From positions 1 through 30,779 of the forward strand of contig UQDE01000031.1 of the NCBI GenBank assembly GCA_900539735.1: 30,779 nt of DNA. Reading direction: 5' to 3'. Under the pieces are notes generated by a model. The model made no database searches and was not told the DNA's origin. It saw nothing but the letters and a program-made list of their open reading frames with translations. Positions 1 to 6,955 of the stretch are shown piece by piece (position 1 is the stretch's first letter; each line of letters begins with the position of its first letter). This DNA is from an uncultured Collinsella sp. (lineage in GTDB: Bacteria; Actinomycetota; Coriobacteriia; Coriobacteriales; Coriobacteriaceae). The translations under genes were made by a program, and so were the position numbers.

Positions 1-58
1 GCATGGCCACCGGACCCATCGAAACACATCTCCACCGTTCCTTCAACTGGGAAAACGG

Positions 59-91
59 CGCCCCCGGGGCCCGGATGGGGCCTCGGGGGCG
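59..91. terminator. GC-rich hairpin, possible weak terminator
   Basis: The arms CGCCCCCGGGG (59-69) and CCTCGGGGGCG (81-91) pair with one G-T wobble. No T-run follows on either strand, so a terminator role is only a guess. It could belong to a gene lying left of the window. Confidence 0.25.
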
Positions 92-471
92 TTCGGCTAG
101 CTGCGGGAACGGCCTGTCCGCCTAATGTGTTCGGCTGAGATCGGAAATCAACCAAGTTCTCAATTCTCTTGACATTTACTCAGATTTGCCTTCGTTTATT
201 CGCTATCTATTTTTTGTTTCTGCTGGTAATTTAGTTGCCTATTATTTTTTAATGGCATTAGATTTATTTGCACAACATTTTGTTCAAGAGCAAACATCCT
301 GTGAACGGTCGAAAATCGACCGTGAGCGGTAGGTCATTTACCGAGAGAAATACCCTACCAAATTGATGAGAATATCTTAAACCCATCGGTGGTTAGAAGC
401 ATGATGTTCAGACAACAATATTTGAATTTTCCCACAGATTTTAGGCATCAATTCGCCCAAATCGCCTGAGG

Positions 472-504
472 CCACCACAAAGGCGCTTGCTCCCTTTGCG
501 GTGG
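472..504. repeat. Family-A palindrome, degraded copy
   Basis: Arms CCACCACAAAGG (472-483) and CCTTTGCGGTGG (493-504) pair with one A-C mismatch. The loop has lost the GGCCAGG/GGACAGG core seen in the other copies. It sits 18 bp beyond the stop codon of the HAD phosphatase. Related copies are at 1432-1462, 3016-3048 and 17682-17714. Confidence 0.6.
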
Positions 505-521
505 TTCTCCCCCCCCCTGCG

Positions 522-1343
522 CTACAGCAGGTGCTCCTGGATAAAGATCGCGATGCCGTCTTCGTCGTTGCTCGCGGTTACAAAGTCGGCGGCGGCACGG
601 GTGGCATCGCTGCCGTTTGCCATGGCAACGCCCACGCCGGCGTCGGCCACCATGCAGGTGTCGTTGTCCGCATCGCCAAACACGCAGATGTTCGCAAGCT
701 CCATGTCGTTGAGCTCCGCCACGCGCACCAGGCCGCGCGTCTTGGACACGCGCGGATCCATGAACTCGTAGAGTCGCTGCGTAGTTTGCAGGGCAGCAGC
801 CTTAACGGTGTCGTCAGCGAGCGTCGACGCGCGCTCGATCACCTGCTGCATCGCCTCGGGCGCCATGGTAAACATCACCTTGGGCTGCGGATCGCGCAAA
901 AACTCGGCAAAATCGACCACCTGGTAGGGCACGCCGTCGACGCGCGACAGGTGCTCGACGCACGCGTTGCTCTCGGGCACGTAGAACACGCCGTCTCGGG
1001 GGCAGACGGGCGTTGCCGGAAGGTCCGCCATGTGCCTGCAGATGTGCGCGATGGTCTCGCCCGGCAGCGGATAGCTCAGCTCGTTGATGTCGTGCGCGCG
1101 GTCGATGACCTCGGCACCACCGCAGCCCACGAGCACGTCCACCAGGCCTTCGATGCCCCAGAGCTCGTACATGGCCTCGGTCGCGTGGGCGTCGCGCCCG
1201 GTGCACAGGCCAAAGAGCACGCCACGCTCGCGCAGGGCGCGGATCGCCGCCACGGTGCGCGGGGACACCGTGTGCCGGCTCGTGAGCAGCGTGCCGTCGA
1301 TATCGCAGAACACGGCTTTGATGTGGCTGAAGGTGGTGTCCAT
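522..1343 (-). CDS. Cof-type HAD-superfamily phosphatase
   Basis: This encodes a 273-residue soluble HAD hydrolase of the Cof/type IIB subfamily, which usually dephosphorylates sugar phosphates, pyridoxal phosphate or flavin nucleotides. Motif I is FCDIDGTLL, with nucleophile D14 and acid/base D16. Motif II is the Thr in the LCTGRD segment. Motif III is the lysine of SKTRGL, and motif IV is GDADND near the C terminus. The cap domain lies between motifs II and III. The ATG at 1341-1343 was chosen because AGAAAGG lies 5 bases upstream; the open frame continues to about 1598 but then runs through repeat DNA. The substrate cannot be told from sequence. The gene stands alone, with palindromic repeats on both sides. 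Confidence 0.85.
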   Translation of the reverse strand: MDTTFSHIKAVFCDIDGTLLTSRHTVSPRTVAAIRALRERGVLFGLCTGRDAHATEAMYELWGIEGLVDVLVGCGGAEVIDRAHDINELSYPLPGETIAHICRHMADLPATPVCPRDGVFYVPESNACVEHLSRVDGVPYQVVDFAEFLRDPQPKVMFTMAPEAMQQVIERASTLADDTVKAAALQTTQRLYEFMDPRVSKTRGLVRVAELNDMELANICVFGDADNDTCMVADAGVGVAMANGSDATRAAADFVTASNDEDGIAIFIQEHLL

Positions 1344-1431
1344 GGGGGCCTTTCTGAGTTGTGCGGCGGTGTGGGGTGTATTCGTGAACGGCGTACATGG
1401 TATACCAAGGCACGGGCCGTTGGGGCCCGAT

Positions 1432-1462
1432 CGCCACAAAGGTGCCCGGCCCCTTTGTGGCG
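1432..1462. repeat. Family-A palindrome
   Basis: A perfect 11-bp stem pairs CGCCACAAAGG (1432-1442) with CCTTTGTGGCG (1452-1462) around the loop TGCCCGGCC. Compared with the 3016 copy, the outer base pairs differ on both arms together. It lies between the HAD start and the MFS stop. A direct repeat GGCCTGGCCCG occurs just after it at 1463-1473 and 1480-1490. Confidence 0.75.
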
Positions 1463-1499
1463 GCCTGGCCCGAAGGGTGGCCTGGCCCGGGGCGCAAAG

Positions 1500-1556
1500 C
1501 ATCACAACATTCGACGTTTTTCGGCAAAATCGCGATTTTCGCTGAATGTTGTGATG
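1500..1556. repeat. 57-bp palindrome, family P copy 1 (inverted orientation)
   Basis: Arms CATCACAACATTC (1500-1512) and GAATGTTGTGATG (1544-1556) are perfect inverted repeats. The centre contains the self-complementary AAAATCGCGATTTT. It begins 4 bp beyond the MFS stop codon. It matches the copies at 5600-5664 and 6842-6906 but is turned round relative to them. A role as transcription terminator or dispersed REP-like element is inferred. Confidence 0.75.
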
Positions 1557-1560
1557 GTTT

Positions 1561-2841
1561 TTACTGCTTTGCGGCACGATCCAAATGCCGGCGTCCAAAC
1601 AGCAGCAGCGCCGCGGGAACCGCCGTCACGACCATGCCTGCACCAACGAGCGTCTGCTGCACGCCAAACGTCGCCGCCAGCCAGGGAGCAATCGCCAGCG
1701 GGGCCACGCCAGCGAACATATTGCCAAAGCCCATGACCGAGTTGACGCGACCGAGCTGCTCGAGCGGGGCCGTCGTTTGCACGATAGTGTTGTGGAGCGG
1801 GTTGACGACGCCCCAGGCCACGCCCAGGGCAATCTGGCCGACAAGGGCTACACCCACGTACGGCGTTCCCACGTAGAGCAGGCTTCCCAGACCCACGGAC
1901 ATGAGCGCCACGAGCAGCGTTTTGAGGCTGACAAAGCGCGACGGCAAGCGGAGCGCGAGCACGGCACCCAGCACCGCGCCCACGCCTGAGGCCGACGAGA
2001 GCCAGCCCATCCACTCAACGCCGACGTGTAGGACATCGCGGTAGAAGAACGACTCCAGCGGATCGAAGGCTCCGTAGCCAAAGTTCGAAAGAAAAATGAT
2101 GCAGAAAAGTAGCGCGAGGACGCTGTTGGTGAAGACCGTCTTGATGCTGGTCGCGAAGGTGGCGCGGGCGGACGTGCTGGGGTTGGAGCTTTGTCCCGCA
2201 CGCTCCCCTTCCTCTGTCGAATCGGCATCCGCATGCCCGGCGACATGGCTGGTCTGCGGCCTAAAGCCCCAACCGACGACGAACGCCAGCACGGTAAAGA
2301 GCATCATAAGCACGAACACCGCACGCGACGACGCAGCCGCCGCGACAAAGCCGCCCAGCGTGGGACCAACGATGATACTCACGTTTGAAAACATGGCGAT
2401 GGCGGAGTTGATGTCTTTGAGCTCGACAGGATCGTCGGTGAGGTAAGCCGGATAGGATGTGGCGATGGGCTGGGCAAATCCCATCGTAAAGCCCAGAAAC
2501 ACCGCGCCGAGCAGGACGACGCCGGTCGCGCTACCAAAGGCGATGATTGCCGTGCCAGTTGCGAGCGTGCCGACGATGCTCAGCAAGAAATGGTGGCGCG
2601 GACCCCAGGCGTCGAGCTCCGCGCCACCCGCAAAGGATCCCAGGATCACGAAAACGTTCATGAACAGGACGGCCAGCGATGTCGCCACGACTGAGGCATC
2701 GTCTGCATAGGTGAGCGTTCCGATGACGCCGATAAAATAACTGGTCTGAAACCCGGTGTAGATGAGAAAGCGCATCGCCACCAGGCGCTTGGCCTGCACG
2801 GACAGCGATGATTGAAGCTTTGAGAAAAGAGAGACGAGCAT
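1561..2841 (-). CDS. MFS transporter, probable drug/metabolite exporter
   Basis: This encodes a 426-residue integral membrane protein with about twelve hydrophobic segments arranged as two six-helix halves. The halves are separated by a hydrophilic loop at about residues 200-230 (rich in Glu, Ser and Thr). That layout, the Gly-rich helices and the length of about 420 residues fit major facilitator transporters of the MFS_3 efflux type. The fold is clear, but the cargo and direction are not. The ATG at 2839-2841 follows AAGGAG at a 6-base distance; the longer frame up to 2880 has no comparable ribosome site. It is a single gene. A GAATGC-N9-GCATTC dyad just upstream may be an operator, and palindrome P copy 1 lies directly after the stop. 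Confidence 0.85.
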   Translation of the reverse strand: MLVSLFSKLQSSLSVQAKRLVAMRFLIYTGFQTSYFIGVIGTLTYADDASVVATSLAVLFMNVFVILGSFAGGAELDAWGPRHHFLLSIVGTLATGTAIIAFGSATGVVLLGAVFLGFTMGFAQPIATSYPAYLTDDPVELKDINSAIAMFSNVSIIVGPTLGGFVAAAASSRAVFVLMMLFTVLAFVVGWGFRPQTSHVAGHADADSTEEGERAGQSSNPSTSARATFATSIKTVFTNSVLALLFCIIFLSNFGYGAFDPLESFFYRDVLHVGVEWMGWLSSASGVGAVLGAVLALRLPSRFVSLKTLLVALMSVGLGSLLYVGTPYVGVALVGQIALGVAWGVVNPLHNTIVQTTAPLEQLGRVNSVMGFGNMFAGVAPLAIAPWLAATFGVQQTLVGAGMVVTAVPAALLLFGRRHLDRAAKQ

Positions 2842-2861
2842 GGAGACTCCTTGTTTCATAC

Positions 2862-2882
2862 GAATGCGGACGGCGGGCATTC
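2862..2882. promoter_or_regulatory. Dyad upstream of the MFS gene, possible operator
   Basis: GAATGC (2862-2867) and GCATTC (2877-2882) form a 6-bp dyad with a 9-base GC-rich centre, about 20 bases upstream of the MFS start. It could be an operator or an mRNA leader hairpin. The support is symmetry and position only. Confidence 0.25.
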
Positions 2883-3015
2883 GCCACCGTCTGTCAAATC
2901 AATCTATCCGCATGAAACATTAAGGACGCATCAAGCCCCTTTTCTCCGTTTTTCGCTCAGTATGAACTACTTGGTAGATTGTAAGGCATGTCCCACACAT
3001 CTACTAAAGCAAAAT

Positions 3016-3048
3016 CCACCACAAAGGTGCCTGGCCCCTTTGTGGTGG
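3016..3048. repeat. Family-A palindrome
   Basis: A perfect 12-bp stem pairs CCACCACAAAGG (3016-3027) with CCTTTGTGGTGG (3037-3048). The loop read on the minus strand contains GGCCAGGCA. The copy at 17682 differs by a matched change in both arms (C-G to T-A). It lies in the 265-bp gap between the MFS start and the moaC-mobB stop, next to a family-B palindrome. Confidence 0.8.
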
Positions 3049-3067
3049 AAGTAACGTTTGCCCAGAT

Positions 3068-3108
3068 AAAACCTGCCAAAATAAACCTGTCCCTTTTTGG
3101 CAGGTTTT
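3068..3108 (-). terminator. Family-B palindrome acting as terminator of the moa operon
   Basis: A perfect 14-bp stem pairs AAAACCTGCCAAAA (3068-3081) with TTTTGGCAGGTTTT (3095-3108) around a 13-base loop. The TAA stop of moaC-mobB overlaps the arm. On the minus strand the stem is followed by TTTTA, so it can serve as an intrinsic terminator. The loop reads GGGACAGGTTTA on the minus strand, as does the copy at 26889-26919 on the plus strand. Confidence 0.7.
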
Positions 3109-4408
3109 AGGCCAGATGGTCCTGAATCAGATCGCAGATGGCTCGGGCGTCGTTGATGTTGATGGCTCGGGTCGCAAAGCCGGCGTCGAAGGCCTGACGC
3201 GCCAGGGCCTCGTTGCAGGCAAGGGCCAGCGTGTGGCCATCGACCAGGTCGAGCGAGCTCTTGCCGCGCAAACGGTCGACACCCGATCGCGCGACCACGA
3301 TGTTGTCGAAGCCCTCGGTCTTGTAGCCTTCGATGATCACCACGTCGACATCGTTGTAGCGCGACAGCAGCTCGCGCGCGGGCATCTCGTCCTCCTCGCG
3401 CGTGTCGGCGTACTCCGCCCAGCGTGTGGCGCAGATGAGTCCCACGTGCTTGGATCCGGCCTGGTGATGGCGCCAGGTGTCCTTAGCGGGTACATCGATA
3501 TCAAAGCCGTGATGCCCATGATGCTTGAGCGAGCCCACGCGCAGGCCGCGGCGGGTGAGCTCGGCAATAACCTTCTCGACGAGCGTGGTCTTGCCCGAGT
3601 TTTGGTAGCCGATAAACGCGATCGCGGGGACAGCCGGAGTGGGAGCTGCGGGCGCGACGGCGACGGGTGCGCTCGCGAGCGTGGCACCGTCAGCGGCCAC
3701 GGCCTCAACAGCAGCGGCCTGACGCTCTACGCGGTCCCACACGCCCGAGCGGCCGCCCTCCTTGTGCAGCAGGCGCACGTCGACGATCTCCATGCCGCGA
3801 TCGACGGCTTTGCACATGTCGTAGATCGTTAGGCACGCGGCGCTCGCGCCGGTCAGGGCCTCCATCTCGATACCCGTCTTACCCGTCACGCCCGCCGTGA
3901 CCAGCACGTGAAAGCCAACCTGCCCGTCCGCGCGCGCCGGTGCCCAGCCCTCGGGCACGTCCTCGGCCGGCGTCCCCGCCGGAGCGATGGGCGCAATGTC
4001 GCACTTACTCTTGGTAATGAGCAGCGGATGGCACATGGGAATGATGTCGCTCGTGCGCTTGATGGCCATAATGCCCGCCACGCGCGCGCAGGCAAGCACG
4101 TCGCCCTTTTTGGCGCGGTCCTGCAGCACCATGGCTTGCGTCTCGGGGTGCATGAGGATGGTGCCCTCGGCGATGGCGATGCGATGGGTCTCGGCCTTGT
4201 CTGACACGTCAACCATGCGTACCTCGCCCTTGGCGTCCACATGCGTCAGCTCGTCGCGACGGGTGTCGCGGGCGGGCTCGGCGACAGCGCTGGCAGTCGG
4301 CTGCGCGGCTGCGACGGCGTCGCCTTTGTTGGCAGACGAGGCTTTGTGGGCAGACATCGCGGCCCTGCGAGCGGCCTTGGTGGCATCGGCGTATCTGCTC
4401 TTGGCCAT
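3107..4408 (-). CDS. MoaC-MobB fusion protein for molybdenum cofactor synthesis
   Basis: This encodes 433 residues combining two cofactor steps. Residues about 52-226 are a MoaC domain (cyclic pyranopterin monophosphate synthase, the step after MoaA), with MVDVSDK, PMCHPLLI, the catalytic stretch YDMCKA (D197, K200) and KEGGRSG. An Ala/Pro-rich linker (227-261) leads to a MobB domain (262-433) with Walker A GYQNSGKTT and the SLKHHGHHGF motif; MobB is a GTP-binding partner of MobA in forming the guanine dinucleotide cofactor. An Ala-rich 50-residue extension precedes MoaC. The ATG at 4406-4408 follows GGAGGA at a 7-base distance. Only four bases separate it from the moaA stop, so the genes are cotranscribed and probably translationally coupled. 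The joining of a middle and a late step in one chain is unusual. Confidence 0.9.
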   Translation of the reverse strand: MAKSRYADATKAARRAAMSAHKASSANKGDAVAAAQPTASAVAEPARDTRRDELTHVDAKGEVRMVDVSDKAETHRIAIAEGTILMHPETQAMVLQDRAKKGDVLACARVAGIMAIKRTSDIIPMCHPLLITKSKCDIAPIAPAGTPAEDVPEGWAPARADGQVGFHVLVTAGVTGKTGIEMEALTGASAACLTIYDMCKAVDRGMEIVDVRLLHKEGGRSGVWDRVERQAAAVEAVAADGATLASAPVAVAPAAPTPAVPAIAFIGYQNSGKTTLVEKVIAELTRRGLRVGSLKHHGHHGFDIDVPAKDTWRHHQAGSKHVGLICATRWAEYADTREEDEMPARELLSRYNDVDVVIIEGYKTEGFDNIVVARSGVDRLRGKSSLDLVDGHTLALACNEALARQAFDAGFATRAININDARAICDLIQDHLA

Positions 4409-4412
4409 ATGA

Positions 4413-5468
4413 TCATCCTCCGATTTGGGACATAAATCGTTGCGTGCCCTCAATTATCGCGTGTTCCTGCGGTTTGTGGGCCACGGCATCGCGCCAAATC
4501 GAAAGCACCTGCATATCATCACCACGGCGCAGCGCCTCACGCACCGAATACTCGGCATCGCTGAACAGACACGGACGCACGTTGCCATCGGCCGTCAGGC
4601 GCAGACGGTTGCAATTCGCACAAAAATGGTTGGACATGGCGCTAATAAAGCCGACCGTTCCCGCCGCGCCCGGAAAGTGCCAATAGCGCGCAGGGCCCGC
4701 GCCGGCAGGAGCGTCGTTGATGCCGAGCGGCTCGAGCTCGCCCAGTCCCGCCGCGGCTGCCCCGGCATTGATGCGCGCCCGCAGCTCGTCGCTCGGCACG
4801 GTATCGCTCGCGTCCCACAGCTCGGGATTGAGCGTGGGCGCATGCGGATCCACAGCGCAATGCGAGCTCGTGCGCTCGTCGCCGATGGGCATGTATTCGA
4901 TAAAGCGCAGGTGGATGGGTCGGTCGACGGTCAGTCGTGCGAGGGCCGCCACATCCTGGTTGAGCCGGCGCACTACAACGCAGTTGACCTTAACGGGCTC
5001 AAAGCCCCAAGCCAGCGCCGCGTCGATGCCAGCCATGGTCTGCTCGAGCCGGCCCAGGCGCGTGATCTTTCCAAAGAGCGCGGGGTCGAGCGTGTCGAGC
5101 GAAATGTTGACGCGGTCGAGCCCGGCGTCTTTGAGCTCCGGCGCCAGCTTGGGCAGCAGTGCGCCGTTGGTGGTGAGCGAGATATCCTCGATCTGTGGGA
5201 TCGCACAGATGTCGCGGATGAGCGGGATAATGCGGCGGCTGACCAGCGGCTCGCCACCCGTCAGGCGCACGCGGCGAATGCCCTCCCCCGCCACCAGACG
5301 CACAAAGCGGGCGATTTCCTCGGCACTAAGCAGCTCGTCATGCGCGCGCGGCGCCACGCCGTCGGCAGGCATACAGTAGATGCAGCGGAAATTGCACTTG
5401 TCGGTTACGGCAATGCGCAGGTAGTTGATGTCGCGGCCAAAACCGTCATGTTGCACGTGCCCGTCCAC
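4413..5468 (-). CDS. moaA: GTP 3',8-cyclase MoaA (radical SAM)
   Basis: This encodes 351 residues if started at GTG 5468. MoaA converts GTP into 3',8-cyclo-7,8-dihydro-GTP, the first step of molybdopterin synthesis. The radical SAM cluster motif is CNFRCIYC (C25, C29, C32). The SAM-binding GGEPL follows. The second 4Fe-4S site is CX2CX13C, beginning CANCNRL near residue 275. The protein ends in Gly-Gly, a tail known to be needed for MoaA activity. The GTG start follows AGGGGAGG by 4 bases; a second in-frame GTG lies at 5454-5456. An ATG farther upstream would drag palindrome P copy 2 into the reading frame and was rejected. It is the first gene of a moaA-moaCmobB operon; no molybdoenzyme is encoded in the window. 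Confidence 0.93.
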   Translation of the reverse strand: MDGHVQHDGFGRDINYLRIAVTDKCNFRCIYCMPADGVAPRAHDELLSAEEIARFVRLVAGEGIRRVRLTGGEPLVSRRIIPLIRDICAIPQIEDISLTTNGALLPKLAPELKDAGLDRVNISLDTLDPALFGKITRLGRLEQTMAGIDAALAWGFEPVKVNCVVVRRLNQDVAALARLTVDRPIHLRFIEYMPIGDERTSSHCAVDPHAPTLNPELWDASDTVPSDELRARINAGAAAAGLGELEPLGINDAPAGAGPARYWHFPGAAGTVGFISAMSNHFCANCNRLRLTADGNVRPCLFSDAEYSVREALRRGDDMQVLSIWRDAVAHKPQEHAIIEGTQRFMSQIGG

Positions 5469-5599
5469 GCAGCCTCCCCTCACGCGGCGTTTTATTCTTC
5501 GGAAAACATAATAACCCACGCGAGAATCATGCCGACACCCGTACGACAGGACAGGTCGCTTCGAGCAAAACGGACTTTCCAAGCCCATCCTCAGCATAC

Positions 5600-5664
5600 A
5601 AACCATCACAACATTCGATGCTTTTCCCGTTTTTGGCAAAAAACGTCGAATGTTGTGATGGTTT
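5600..5664. repeat. 65-bp palindrome, family P copy 2
   Basis: Perfect 19-bp arms lie at 5600-5618 (starting AAACCATCACAACATTC) and 5646-5664, around a 27-base centre with a nested CGTTTTT-GGC-AAAAACG hairpin. It starts 38 bp beyond the stop of the 5703-6740 gene and is nearly identical, and in the same direction, to copy 3 at 6842-6906, so the two bracket that gene. Confidence 0.85.
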
Positions 5665-5702
5665 GCCTGCCCACGGCACCCCGCAGAAGGACCAAAGCGC
5701 CC

Positions 5703-6740
5703 CTAAATGCCGCTGTTCCAGTGCCGAATCACGAATTCCCTCAGGTCATTCTGCCGTTTCTGGAACACTTCGCTTCGGTCGCACTTGAGGCCCATTGCGA
5801 GCGCGATGGCGTTCATCGCCCGATGCAATTGCAGCTGGTGGGCAAACTGAGTCCCGGTGAGGACGATCATCCTAAAGCCCAGCGCGCTCAGTACGGTCAT
5901 ACGCTCCGCGTCCGACGCGCTGCGCTGTTTATCAAGATGGTCCGAGCCGTTGTATTCAATCCCCGTACCGCTCGCAGGCGCATATACGTCGATCTCGAAA
6001 TACCCGGCCTTTGCGAGATACTTGAACTCGTTGGGAACATCGACCCGATGGTTGAGCTCGATCTTGGCGTATCCCAGCCCTCCCTGGGAACGTTTCGCTA
6101 CAACCATGATTGCGGTGGCGGTCTCCATGGGCGACCGCGCGCCATCGTGCACGCGCCTGAGCACGGCAGCCGCGCGTATAGCCCCCTGACGAGATCGGTT
6201 CTCATTGCAATAGGCAATCAAGTCGGCAACGGTATACCTCTGCCCCATCTCGATATAATCGCCTGTCGACAGATGATTCAAATGGTATCGGGCGCAGATT
6301 TCGTAGCCATATTCCAGCTGCTCGGGCTCGCTCATCCACGAACCCGCTTGGACAAAGCACATGACCTCGTCAACCACCAGAAGGCCCTCCGCCACCTCGA
6401 TAAGATGGCCTGGAGGTATCGGCGCCCCAAACACGTGGCACCTAAATCCAGCCGGCGTCGAACGCTCAAAATCGAAGTTGACGAGCGTGTCGATATGATC
6501 GAGCTCTCCTCGTGGAATACCGAGCGAAACCAGATAGTCGGTAACGATCCCAACTGCCGTTGAAGCCCTCAGCCCCTTGGCATCGAGCCCCAATTTGGGC
6601 AGGCCCGCGGTCGGCTCCGCCTCGTTAGCAAGCGAGTCCTCATCGTATAGACTGCTTGCTCGCGAGAGCGGCTCGGACGGGCGCGCCACGTTGTGGTACA
6701 GCCAGGCAGTCTTATGGGACAGGACGATCGGCAGGTCCAT
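5703..6740 (-). CDS. Uncharacterised protein with PD-(D/E)XK/DUF559-like C-terminal domain
   Basis: This encodes 345 residues and is not confidently recognised. The C-terminal part (about 220-320) looks like a restriction-endonuclease-like fold of the DUF559/Vsr type: a YFEIDVYAP strand, then GIEYNGSDH, then a helix rich in charged residues and FRMIVLTG. Many actinobacterial proteins join such a domain to an AbiEi-like N-terminal half, and the LSHKTAWLYH start here fits that. The third catalytic position reads Asn (EYN) rather than Lys, so activity is doubtful. The start at 6738-6740 follows GGAGGG at a 5-base distance. Two near-identical 65-bp palindromes flank the gene, which suggests movement or recombination as a cassette. 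A defence or toxin-antitoxin role is speculative. Confidence 0.6.
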   Translation of the reverse strand: MDLPIVLSHKTAWLYHNVARPSEPLSRASSLYDEDSLANEAEPTAGLPKLGLDAKGLRASTAVGIVTDYLVSLGIPRGELDHIDTLVNFDFERSTPAGFRCHVFGAPIPPGHLIEVAEGLLVVDEVMCFVQAGSWMSEPEQLEYGYEICARYHLNHLSTGDYIEMGQRYTVADLIAYCNENRSRQGAIRAAAVLRRVHDGARSPMETATAIMVVAKRSQGGLGYAKIELNHRVDVPNEFKYLAKAGYFEIDVYAPASGTGIEYNGSDHLDKQRSASDAERMTVLSALGFRMIVLTGTQFAHQLQLHRAMNAIALAMGLKCDRSEVFQKRQNDLREFVIRHWNSGI

Positions 6741-6841
6741 GAGCCCTCCAATGGAGTCGGATAACCAACCTTATTCCCCTGCCCACGGGTCCGCACACCT
6801 TCGTGCGCAAGAAAGCGATTCCACCCGGTCGAGCGACAGAA

Positions 6842-6906
6842 AAACCATCACAACATTCGATGCTTTTCCCGATTTTGGCAAAAAACGTCGAATGTTGTGG
6901 TGGTTT
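6842..6906. repeat. 65-bp palindrome, family P copy 3
   Basis: Arms of 19 bp at 6842-6860 and 6888-6906 pair with a single T-G wobble around a 27-base centre that differs from copy 2 at one base. It lies 50 bp beyond the stop of the second ABC exporter gene. Read on the minus strand the hairpin is followed by TTTTTC, so termination of the exporter transcript is possible. Confidence 0.85.
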
Positions 6907-6955
6907 GAGGCGAGGTGAGGGGCACGGAGGGATCAAAGCATCGTGCTCGAACGGG

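Larger units (their letters stand above)
1..521. other. Non-coding left edge and AT-rich stretch
   Basis: No convincing gene is seen here. Positions 3-125 form a 40-codon open frame that runs open to the window edge and could be the tail of a truncated gene, but no ribosome site or recognisable motif supports it. A GC-rich imperfect hairpin lies at 59-91. From about 125 to 470 the sequence is markedly AT-rich compared with the rest of the window. It holds a perfect 7-bp hairpin with an AAA loop (306-322) and a second short stem (GGTAGG 328-333 with CCTACC 354-359). A degraded family-A palindrome (472-504) closes the region just beyond the HAD phosphatase stop. Confidence 0.5.

Noticed and set aside
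1344..1598. N-terminal extension of the HAD phosphatase
   Set aside because: It would be translated from two palindromic repeats; the ATG at 1343 has its own ribosome site and is 13 residues before motif I.
501..1736. Long plus-strand open frame opposite the HAD phosphatase
   Set aside because: It is antisense to a clear Cof-type gene, is rich in His/Arg/Ala as expected of shadow frames in GC-rich DNA, and has no ribosome site or motifs.
5469..5599. Molybdenum-cofactor riboswitch before moaA
   Set aside because: The leader shows no conserved multi-stem structure that I could recognise; only the unrelated palindrome lies upstream.
5469..5639. N-terminal extension of MoaA
   Set aside because: The extra residues are encoded by palindrome P copy 2 and match no MoaA; a good ribosome site supports the GTG at 5468.
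4425..6563. 712-codon plus-strand open frame across moaA and the nuclease-like gene
   Set aside because: It runs antisense through two supported genes and palindrome P copy 2; its composition is that of a mirror frame.
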